Shown here piece by piece: positions 1 through 4,637 of a DNA stretch of 5,049 nt. Position numbers and translations under genes: made by a program. The notes under the pieces are model-generated. The model had not been told where the DNA came from. It made no database searches and worked only from the letters and a program-made list of their open reading frames with translations. The stretch is from Betaproteobacteria bacterium (lineage in GTDB: Bacteria > Pseudomonadota > Gammaproteobacteria > Burkholderiales > UBA9220). The stretch covers positions 1-5,049 of the forward strand of contig JAGUYQ010000096.1 in NCBI GenBank assembly GCA_020061285.1. The letters are read 5' to 3'. Position 1 is the stretch's first letter. The number at the start of each line of letters is the position of its first letter.

Positions 1-1139
1 ATGATCTGGTTGACGGCGGACAGATCGCTTTGCATCACCATCTCTTCCACGTAGATGCCGTCCCCCGCTTCCACCTTGGCGTTCTGCACGAAACGGGCGC
101 TGAAGGAGCCGTCGCAACACACGTGGGACGCCGCTTCCACGCTATCCCTGTCCCTCGCTTCCACGCGGCCGATCACCCCGCCCTTGACCACGATATTGCC
201 GCCGGCGTCGAGACTGGCCGCTTCCACCGTGCCTTCGATATAGATATCGCCGGTGGCTTGTATCTCCATCCCCGCCTGCACGTCCCCCAGGACCTTCACC
301 GTGCCCTCGAAGGCAATATTGCCGGTGGTGATGTCCACCTTGGGAACGGTATAGGTGGGCTCGATGTTGATGCCGCCCTTCACGCGCACCGGCTGGCCGG
401 TAATGGCGGCCCGCAGCGCGTTGAGATCGGCCGGGTCGAACTCCACCCCGGACAGGTTGGCGGCGAAGGACACATCCTTGCCCGGCTTGGCGGGAATCGC
501 CTGGCCGAGGACGGTTTCCCCCGGCACCCCCTGGGTGGGCGGGTTGCGCCGCATGACCGGCTCGCCGGCGTGAACCACCACGACATCCCCCATGTCCCGG
601 TAATGGGCGATGCCGCTCTCGTCGATGCGGGGCCGCCGCTCCCGCACGTTGGGCACCAGGCTCTCCAGCCAGCCGTCCTCTCCATGCACCGGCTGGCGGC
701 CGGTGGCAATTTGCACATGGCTGGCCTCCCCGGCGGAAACCGCCCGGTCGATGGCCTCGAAATCGAGACCGGCGATGACCCCCATCTCCTCGAGCCTGTG
801 GAAGATATCCGCCTTGTCCACCGCCTTGCCGCCCTCCGCGGGAGTGATGGTGAGGTAGGCGGCCATTTTGCCGTTGTCCAGCTTCACCTCGAAGGTGCCG
901 TCCCGCGCTTCGCCGATGACCTGCTCGAAGGGCAGGCCGCCCAGGCATTTTCGCGCCACTTCCTCCAGGAACGGCTCGTAGATGGAATAGCGGCCCCACC
1001 CGTCTTCCTCCAGAAGGCGCTTCAGGCCCGCGGCATCGGTGGACAGCCCCATCCCCCCAGGGGAGAACCGCGCCAGCAGTTTCCGCCCGTCGTCGCTCAA
1101 GGCGAAACTCAAATTCGCGCGTTTCACCGCATCCTCCAT
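1..1139 (-). CDS. DUF342 / FapA-family protein, 3' end beyond window
   Basis: Reading leftwards from ATG at 1139, 379 codons stay open to the window edge, so the C-terminus is missing; family members are usually about 450-650 residues. Residues 1-100 are a variable N-terminal part. The region 145-156 (IATGRQPVHGEDG) and the region 199-222 (NPPTQGVPGETVLG, then IPAKPGKD) fit the conserved N-terminal wing domain of DUF342. From about residue 255 come regular short strands of the form GNI-FEGTV-V-GDV-AG and GDIYIEGTVEA, typical of the FapA right-handed beta-helix. Known: FapA was linked to flagellar assembly in Vibrio, but most DUF342 proteins have no defined role; a cytoplasmic polymer- or surface-related role here is only inference. 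The start is uncertain: ATG 1139 has no good Shine-Dalgarno, whereas in-frame GTG at 1127 (codon 5) has GGAGG five bases upstream. An in-frame ATG further out (1193) would lie upstream of the predicted transcript start. The gene is divergent from the ABC exporter. Family confidence is high, start moderate. Confidence 0.9.
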   Translation of the reverse strand, partial: MEDAVKRANLSFALSDDGRKLLARFSPGGMGLSTDAAGLKRLLEEDGWGRYSIYEPFLEEVARKCLGGLPFEQVIGEARDGTFEVKLDNGKMAAYLTITPAEGGKAVDKADIFHRLEEMGVIAGLDFEAIDRAVSAGEASHVQIATGRQPVHGEDGWLESLVPNVRERRPRIDESGIAHYRDMGDVVVVHAGEPVMRRNPPTQGVPGETVLGQAIPAKPGKDVSFAANLSGVEFDPADLNALRAAITGQPVRVKGGINIEPTYTVPKVDITTGNIAFEGTVKVLGDVQAGMEIQATGDIYIEGTVEAASLDAGGNIVVKGGVIGRVEARDRDSVEAASHVCCDGSFSARFVQNAKVEAGDGIYVEEMVMQSDLSAVNQI

Positions 1140-1167
1140 GGGCAGCCACCCCGACAATCCAGGACAT

Positions 1168-1176
1168 TGGTATAAT
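1168..1176 (+). promoter_or_regulatory. Extended -10 promoter reading toward the ABC exporter
   Basis: TGGTATAAT is a perfect extended -10 (TGnTATAAT). No convincing -35 lies 16-18 bp upstream, which extended -10 promoters can tolerate. The start would be near 1183, giving a leader of about 130 nt before ATG 1314. It overlaps the initiation region of the leftward promoter. It could be the main exporter promoter or a chance match in a locally AT-rich stretch. Confidence 0.45.
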
Positions 1177-1179
1177 TTC

Positions 1180-1208
1180 AGTATATTTATCATTTTTATC
1201 ATTTTCAA
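1180..1208 (-). promoter_or_regulatory. Sigma-70-type promoter for the DUF342 gene
   Basis: On the minus strand a -35 TTGAAA (1208-1203) is followed by a 17-bp spacer and a -10 TATACT (1185-1180). Five of six bases match consensus in each box and the spacing is optimal. The transcript would start near 1173 and leave a leader of about 34-46 nt before the DUF342 start. The spacer is filled by the 9-bp tandem repeat described separately. This is pattern matching only. Confidence 0.65.
1186..1206 (-). promoter_or_regulatory. 9-bp tandem repeat, Fur-box-like operator candidate
   Basis: The minus strand reads AATGATAAA twice with no gap (1203-1186), exactly within the -35/-10 spacer of the leftward promoter. 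Comparing the 19 bases at 1206-1188 with the classical 19-bp Fur box by eye gives 14 matches. The stretch is AT-rich in a GC-rich setting, which makes chance matches easier. Binding there would block the leftward promoter and probably the overlapping rightward one. Fur binding is inference; another regulator using direct repeats is equally possible. Confidence 0.4.
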
Positions 1209-1272
1209 GAGTGGTGAGCGCAGAGCGTTTCGCGCCCGCCATGAGCTCCCTCTCGGGAAAAACCGACGGATT

Positions 1273-1281
1273 TGGTACACT
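1273..1281 (+). promoter_or_regulatory. Second possible extended -10 close to the exporter start
   Basis: TGGTACACT matches the extended -10 form TGnTAnnnT. The -35 position (1253-1258) reads TCGGGA, which is poor. A transcript from here would begin near 1288, about 26 nt before ATG 1314. It is weaker than the 1168 element and is listed as an alternative. Confidence 0.25.
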
Positions 1282-1313
1282 GCTTCACCTCCGCCACCCT
1301 TTGGCCGCCACCC

Positions 1314-3110
1314 ATGCGCATCACCCACTCCGGGCCACCGCCCAAGAACCGCAACGACTGGAAAACCATCCGCTCCCTGCTGCCCTACCTGTGGGAATTC
1401 CGGGCACGGGTAGCGGTGGCCATGGCGCTGCTGGTGGCCGCCAAGGTAGCCAGCGTGTGGGTGCCCCTGGCCCTGAAGGACATCGTCGATACCCTCAACC
1501 GGCCGAAGGAACTGCTCATGCTGCCGGTGGCCTTCCTCATCGCCTACGGACTGACGCGCTTCTTCAGCACCTTTTTCGGCGAACTGCGGGACATGGTGTT
1601 CGCCCGCGTCACCCAGCGGGCCATCCGCCGGGTGGCCCTGAAGGTCTTCAACCACCTTCACGCCCTGTCCCTGCGCTTCCACCTGGAACGCCAGACGGGC
1701 GGGGTGTCCCGGGACATCGAGCGGGGCAGCCGGGGCATCCAGTTCCTGCTCAACTTCATGCTCTTCAACATCCTCCCCACCCTGGTGGAAATCGGGCTGG
1801 TGGCGGCGATCCTCTACGCCAAGTACGACATCGCCTTCACCCTGGTCACCTTCGCCACCCTGGTGCTGTACGTGGCCTTCACCCTGGGCATCACCGAGTG
1901 GCGCATGATTTTCCGCCGCACCATGAACGACATGGACTCCAAGGCAAACACCCGCGCCATCGACAGCCTGATCAACTTCGAGACGGTGAAGTATTTCGGC
2001 AACGAGGAGTACGAGGCGCGGCGCTACGACGAGCACCTGCAAAGCTGGGAAAAGGCGGCGGTGAAGAACCAGGTGTCCCTCAACGCCCTCAACTCGGGCC
2101 AGAGCCTGATCATCGCCGTCGGCGTCACCCTCCTCATGACTCTCGCCGCCGACGGCGTGGTAAAAGGCACCATGACCCTGGGAGACTTGGTGCTGGTCAA
2201 CGCCTTCATGCTCCAGCTCTACTCGCCCCTGCACTTCCTCGGCTTCGTTTATCGCGAGATTAGGCACGCCCTGGCGGACATGGAAAAGATGTTCGGCCTC
2301 CTGGAGCAACCCGCCGAGGTGCCGGACCGGCCCGGCGCCCCGGCCCTGGAAGTGACGGCCGGCGAGGTGCGTTTCGAAAACGTGGACTTCGGCTACGACG
2401 CCAAGCGGCAGATTCTTTACGGCGTGGATTTCGCCATCCCCGCCGGGCGCAAGGTGGCGGTGGTGGGTTCCAGCGGCGCCGGCAAGTCCACCCTGTCGCG
2501 GCTGCTGTTCCGCTTCTACGACGTGGGCGGCGGCCGCGTCCTGATCGACGGCCAGGACATCCGCGACGTGAGCCAGCACTCCCTCCGCGCCGCCATCGGC
2601 ATCGTTCCCCAGGACACGGTGCTGTTCAACGACTCCATCTACTACAACATCGCCTACGGCTCCCCCGGCGCCGGCCGCGAGGAAGTCATCGAGGCCGCCA
2701 AGGCGGCCCACATCCACGGCTTCATCGAGGGCCTGCCCGACGGCTACCACACCGTGGTGGGCGAGCGGGGCCTGAAACTGTCCGGCGGCGAAAAGCAGCG
2801 CGTCGCCATCGCCCGCACCCTGCTGAAAAATCCGCCGATCCTGATTTTCGACGAGGCCACCTCGGCCCTCGACTCCAAGTCGGAAAAAGCCATCCAGGAG
2901 GAACTGCGGCGCATCGCCGCCAACCGCACCACCCTGGTGATCGCCCACCGCCTGTCCACCATCGTCGATGCCGACCAGATCCTGGTGATGGAGCACGGCC
3001 GCATCGTCGAGCGCGGCAGCCACCGGGAACTGCTGGAAAAAGGCGGCGTGTACGCCCACATGTGGGCCTTGCAACAGCAGGAGGAGGCGGAACAAAAACA
3101 AGTCGCTTGA
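1314..3110 (+). CDS. atm1: Atm1-type half-size ABC exporter (transmembrane + ATPase)
   Basis: A complete 598-residue exporter that would work as a homodimer in the inner membrane. Six hydrophobic segments are visible at about 32-54, 67-87, 143-167, 170-193, 263-280 and 288-312. The motif NFETVKYFGNE (221-231) is a hallmark of the Atm1/ABCB7/HMT1 group, and LNSGQ (259-263) sits where Atm1 structures contact glutathione. The ATPase domain has Walker A GSSGAGKST (385-393), Q-loop Gln433, signature LSGGEKQ (489-495), Walker B ILIFDE (509-514) and H-loop His545, all intact. Known: this group exports glutathione-linked substrates tied to Fe-S assembly or heavy-metal detoxification; the substrate here cannot be read from sequence. 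ATG 1314 is chosen because the family usually starts shortly before the conserved DWKTIRSLLPYLW segment; a TTG at 1272 would add 14 unlikely residues. No Shine-Dalgarno precedes ATG 1314, which is odd. The 78-codon gene follows after 29 bp. Confidence 0.95.
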   Translation: MRITHSGPPPKNRNDWKTIRSLLPYLWEFRARVAVAMALLVAAKVASVWVPLALKDIVDTLNRPKELLMLPVAFLIAYGLTRFFSTFFGELRDMVFARVTQRAIRRVALKVFNHLHALSLRFHLERQTGGVSRDIERGSRGIQFLLNFMLFNILPTLVEIGLVAAILYAKYDIAFTLVTFATLVLYVAFTLGITEWRMIFRRTMNDMDSKANTRAIDSLINFETVKYFGNEEYEARRYDEHLQSWEKAAVKNQVSLNALNSGQSLIIAVGVTLLMTLAADGVVKGTMTLGDLVLVNAFMLQLYSPLHFLGFVYREIRHALADMEKMFGLLEQPAEVPDRPGAPALEVTAGEVRFENVDFGYDAKRQILYGVDFAIPAGRKVAVVGSSGAGKSTLSRLLFRFYDVGGGRVLIDGQDIRDVSQHSLRAAIGIVPQDTVLFNDSIYYNIAYGSPGAGREEVIEAAKAAHIHGFIEGLPDGYHTVVGERGLKLSGGEKQRVAIARTLLKNPPILIFDEATSALDSKSEKAIQEELRRIAANRTTLVIAHRLSTIVDADQILVMEHGRIVERGSHRELLEKGGVYAHMWALQQQEEAEQKQVA

Positions 3111-3133
3111 CTTGGCCGTTCCCGGTCTAGAAT
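3107..3133 (+). promoter_or_regulatory. Possible promoter overlapping the exporter stop codon
   Basis: TTGACT (3107-3112) includes the exporter's TGA stop, and TAGAAT (3128-3133) gives a -10 after a 15-bp spacer, shorter than the optimal 17. The transcript would begin about at 3140, the A of the next ATG, so any mRNA would be leaderless. It may instead be chance, with the small gene simply cotranscribed with the exporter. Confidence 0.3.
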
Positions 3134-3139
3134 GGAACC

Positions 3140-3376
3140 ATGAACAAAGTCGGCCACAATCCCACCGTCGAATGGAAGCAGCCCCACCTCAAGGAACAGG
3201 AGCGCATGGCCCTGGCCGAGGAGCGGGCGAGCACCTGGCATTTCACCCTGGACAAGGTGAAGGAAGTGGCAGCCGACTTGCAACAACTCGACAACGCGCG
3301 CCGCCAGCGCCTGGTGGAACAGGGCCAGCGCATGGAGCAGGTGATGCGGGGTGGCATCGTCAACACCTACGCCTGA
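3140..3376 (+). CDS. Small hypothetical protein, 78 residues
   Basis: The family is not recognised. The product is charged, mostly helical in appearance, soluble, and has no signal peptide, membrane segment or cysteine. Residues 14-72 are rich in Glu, Gln, Lys and Arg (for example LKEQERMALAEERAS and LDNARRQRLVEQGQRMEQ) and suggest one or two long amphipathic helices, possibly a coiled coil. It starts 29 bp after the exporter stop on the same strand, so cotranscription is likely. The Shine-Dalgarno is poor: only GGA, three bases before ATG, which makes a leaderless start possible. Codon choice is like that of the exporter, supporting a real gene. A role linked to the exporter would be guesswork from position alone. 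Confidence 0.7.
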   Translation: MNKVGHNPTVEWKQPHLKEQERMALAEERASTWHFTLDKVKEVAADLQQLDNARRQRLVEQGQRMEQVMRGGIVNTYA

Positions 3377-3419
3377 ACGGCAACGGGCCGGAAGACCCGG
3401 CCCGCTCGGTTGCCCCGTT
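3376..3419. terminator. Hairpin between convergent genes, likely shared terminator
   Basis: Perfect 8-bp arms CGGGCCGG (3384-3391) and CCGGCCCG (3397-3404) enclose a 5-base loop. Outer pairing of CAAC (3381-3384) with GTTG (3409-3412) and AACGG (3376-3380) with CCGTT (3415-3419) can extend the stem, with small internal loops and competition for base 3384. On the plus strand only TTT follows, and no T-run appears on the minus strand. The position between two convergent stop codons (3376 and 3434) supports a termination role more than the sequence does. Confidence 0.6.
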
Positions 3420-3433
3420 TACCGTGCTCCCCG

Positions 3434-3682
3434 TTATTTCTGCTCCTCGGGCAGCCCCACCATTTCCCGCAGCCGCTCTTTGGTCTTGGTGTAGCGGTCA
3501 AGCCGCCAGTCTTTTATGATCGCCACCGCCAGTTCGAAATCCTCCATCGGCAACTCGAATAGCGCGGCCATGTCCAGGGGTTCCTTCAGGCACAGGGCCT
3601 CGACCAGGTTCTTGAAGGCCGTGTCGTGGACGTTGGCGGGCTCCGTGGCCAGGCGTTTCTCAAGCTTCTTCAAGGTATTCAT
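3434..3682 (-). CDS. Small hypothetical protein, 82 residues
   Basis: The family is not recognised. It begins MNTLKKLEKRLATEP, contains one cysteine (residue 31), and appears all-helical and soluble; no signal or membrane segment is seen. The middle (about 32-57) is acidic and hydrophobic (LKEPLDMAALFELPMEDFEL), and the end (about 59-76) is basic (KDWRLDRYTKTKERLRE). The start is well supported: GGAGGG (3697-3692) lies nine bases before ATG 3682. It sits 38 bp downstream of the cysteine-rich gene on the same strand, so the two probably form a small operon ending at the 3376-3419 hairpin. Codon use is typical of the rest of the window. Confidence 0.75.
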   Translation of the reverse strand: MNTLKKLEKRLATEPANVHDTAFKNLVEALCLKEPLDMAALFELPMEDFELAVAIIKDWRLDRYTKTKERLREMVGLPEEQK

Positions 3683-3720
3683 CTAGCAAGTCCCTCCAAT
3701 TCGTTAATTCAATGGGACTC

Positions 3721-3981
3721 TTACAACCCACTCTTCCAGTGCGAACAATCGCCATTCGACATGGGCGCGGCATCGCCGAGACGCTCTTCCGGGACATCCC
3801 GGACACGCTGGCCATTACAGCACCTGCCCGCGCTGTTGGCAAGGCAAACAAACCCGCTGCGGCCGTTGCTCACCCGCGTGCCTTTCCAATGGCGGCAATT
3901 GCCGCAAACCCTCAAGGGCAGCGCGACAAAGATGAGATTGGGCATGCTGGGATAGGAAAGGGAATCGGCTGAGGAAGACAT
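3721..3981 (-). CDS. Cysteine-rich small protein, possible metal-binding ribbon
   Basis: An 86-residue product with six cysteines: Cys26, 29, 46, 54, 55 and 79. The pattern is CGNC-RHWKG, then C46, a CC pair at 54-55, and finally C79-SHWKSG. The opening and closing segments resemble each other (C-x-H-W-K), as if two knuckles were joined. Such spacing suggests binding of zinc or an Fe-S cluster; the metal is inference. There is no Tat or Sec signal, only a short hydrophobic run near residues 16-23. ATG 3981 is the only ordinary start: the frame is closed by TGA at 4053-4051 and has no GTG or TTG between, while the next ATG (3945) has no ribosome site. GGGGG four bases before ATG 3981 is a weak Shine-Dalgarno. 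An overlapping plus-strand frame (3712-3972) exists, but the cysteine and tryptophan pattern favours this strand. It heads a likely operon with the 82-residue gene. Confidence 0.65.
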   Translation of the reverse strand: MSSSADSLSYPSMPNLIFVALPLRVCGNCRHWKGTRVSNGRSGFVCLANSAGRCCNGQRVRDVPEERLGDAAPMSNGDCSHWKSGL

Positions 3982-4053
3982 TTGGCCCCCGGAAATTGAA
4001 AGAGAAAGCGCCGCTGGCTTGGCTGTTCTAGCCCAATCAAAGCCATCGGCTCA

Positions 4054-4087
4054 GCCGTTCATGCCACCGGTTCGGCATCGGCTTTTT
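4054..4087 (+). terminator. Terminator-like hairpin with T-run, no obvious plus-strand gene before it
   Basis: GCCG (4054-4057) pairs with CGGC (4079-4082) and ATGCC (4061-4065) with GGCAT (4074-4078), with a three-base bulge TTC and an 8-base loop. TTTTT follows at 4083-4087. The form suits a factor-independent terminator on the plus strand, though the bulge weakens it. No convincing plus-strand gene ends just before it, so it may insulate the downstream AT-rich control region, or be a remnant. Confidence 0.4.
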
Positions 4088-4105
4088 CCCATTTAGCCAC
4101 AGCAA

Positions 4106-4125
4106 TATTACGAATGTATTACGAA
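4106..4125 (+). repeat. 9-bp direct repeat, 11-bp period
   Basis: TATTACGAA occurs at 4106-4114 and again at 4117-4125. The period of 11 bp puts both copies on the same face of the helix, as expected for side-by-side binding of a dimeric regulator. It lies in the AT-rich stretch between the cysteine-rich gene and the ribbon-helix-helix gene. Confidence 0.7.
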
Positions 4126-4158
4126 ATTAATAATACTCCTTATAAATCAATTAATAAT
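4125..4158 (+). repeat. 10-bp direct repeat, 24-bp period
   Basis: AATTAATAAT occurs at 4125-4134 and 4149-4158. It is low in complexity, so chance is likelier than for the TATTACGAA pair, but it adds to the repeat density of this region. The first copy touches the second TATTACGAA copy. Confidence 0.5.
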
Positions 4159-4159
4159 C

Positions 4160-4165
4160 TATACT
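4160..4165 (+). promoter_or_regulatory. Possible -10 box for the ribbon-helix-helix gene
   Basis: TATACT matches the -10 consensus in five of six positions. The expected -35 at 4137-4142 reads TCCTTA, a weak match. A transcript would start near 4172, the first base of the palindrome, leaving about 82 nt of leader. Several other AT-rich hexamers nearby (for example TATAAA at 4141-4146 and 4176-4181) could serve, so the true site cannot be fixed by eye. Confidence 0.3.
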
Positions 4166-4171
4166 GTTAAT

Positions 4172-4194
4172 ACGATATAAATCGTTTATATCGT
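4172..4194. promoter_or_regulatory. 23-bp perfect palindrome, operator candidate
   Basis: Arms ACGATATAAA (4172-4181) and TTTATATCGT (4185-4194) are perfect inverted repeats around a TCG spacer. The element sits about 60 bp before the ribbon-helix-helix start and directly after the possible -10. Its AT-rich arms would make a poor RNA hairpin but a typical dimer-binding DNA site. Autoregulation by the downstream protein is the simplest reading and is inference. Confidence 0.65.
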
Positions 4195-4195
4195 T

Positions 4196-4212
4196 AGGGC
4201 CGAAAAGGCCCT
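4196..4212 (+). promoter_or_regulatory. Leader hairpin before the ribbon-helix-helix gene
   Basis: AGGGCC (4196-4201) and GGCCCT (4207-4212) form a perfect 6-bp stem around the loop GAAAA. It begins two bases after the palindrome and would lie in the mRNA leader. There is no T-run, so it is not a standard terminator. It may stabilise the transcript or be neutral. Confidence 0.4.
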
Positions 4213-4253
4213 GGATTATCCAAATGGTTAACTCGAACACCAAGGAGGGAGCC

Positions 4254-4637
4254 ATGATTACCCGAGAAAAAACCATCAAAGAGCCCGCCGCCATGCCGGC
4301 GGCGGACAGCCCGGCGCAAACGACCCCAATGGCCGCTTCCCCACGGGCAAAAAAAACCGAACCCGCAACCGTGCGCCGAAAAAGCGAGAGCGCCGCCAAA
4401 CCGGACAACAAGCCGAACAAAATGAAAATGGTGCGCGACAGCTTCACCATGCCCGAAACGGATTACTCGCAACTGGAGCAGCTCAAGAAAAGATGCCTGC
4501 GTGGCGGCGTTCACGTGAAGAAAAGCGAATTGCTGCGCGCGGGCTTGCTCGCGCTGGCAAGCCTGTCCGACACCGCCTTGTTCAAAACCGTGGCGGCGGT
4601 GGAAAAGCTCAAGACCGGCAGGCCGGCCAAGGCATAA
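4254..4637 (+). CDS. Ribbon-helix-helix-like DNA-binding protein with basic tail
   Basis: A 127-residue product. ATG 4254 is chosen because AAGGAGGG (4242-4249) lies just before it; an in-frame ATG at 4224 has no ribosome site. Residues 1-58 are rich in Ala, Pro, Lys and Arg and look disordered, like histone-H1-style tails. Residues 59-104 fit a strand-helix-helix unit: strand MVRDSFTMP (59-67), helix about 70-83 (TDYSQLEQLKKRCL), turn RGG, helix about 88-104 (VKKSELLRAGLLALASL). This is the MetJ/Arc-type layout, in which the strand pair contacts DNA as a dimer. A further C-terminal helix (about 105-120) ends in a basic TGRPAKA. No toxin partner is adjacent, so an antitoxin role is not supported. 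A transcription regulator or nucleoid/partition-type protein is more likely. The upstream palindrome and repeats are candidate binding sites. The fold is assigned by pattern, not by search. Confidence 0.75.
   Translation: MITREKTIKEPAAMPAADSPAQTTPMAASPRAKKTEPATVRRKSESAAKPDNKPNKMKMVRDSFTMPETDYSQLEQLKKRCLRGGVHVKKSELLRAGLLALASLSDTALFKTVAAVEKLKTGRPAKA

Noticed and set aside
30..1175. Long plus-strand open frame opposite the DUF342 gene
   Set aside because: It is His/Pro/Gly-rich with no known domain pattern, and the minus-strand frame shows clear DUF342 motifs throughout, so this is an antisense shadow in GC-rich DNA.
142..1242. Long minus-strand open frame in another phase over the same region
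   Set aside because: The translation is low-complexity Arg/Gly-rich sequence; it runs across the likely promoter and lacks domain motifs.
1211..2263. Plus-strand open frame overlapping the exporter in another phase
   Set aside because: Pro/His/Arg-rich translation without motifs, fully inside the well-supported exporter gene.
3712..3972. Plus-strand 86-codon frame opposite the cysteine-rich gene
   Set aside because: No ribosome site, no motif, and an Ala/Pro-rich translation; the minus strand has a structured Cys/Trp pattern. Not excluded with certainty.
3721..3981. Cysteine-rich protein as a high-potential iron-sulfur protein (HiPIP)
   Set aside because: The C-x2-C-x16-C start and the C-x-x-W end recall HiPIP, but the gap to the last cysteine is far too long, there are extra cysteines, and no Tat signal is present.
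4101..4194. CRISPR array or plasmid replication origin
   Set aside because: Repeats are too short and too few for CRISPR, and no replication initiator gene or DnaA-box set is visible in the window.
4286..4304. Hairpin CGCCGCC / GGCGGCG inside the ribbon-helix-helix gene
   Set aside because: It lies in an Ala-rich coding stretch where repeated GCC/GCG codons create such arms by chance.
4254..4637. Type II toxin-antitoxin pair
   Set aside because: The ribbon-helix-helix protein has no adjacent small toxin-like gene on the same strand; the next gene is an alpha/beta hydrolase 155 bp away.
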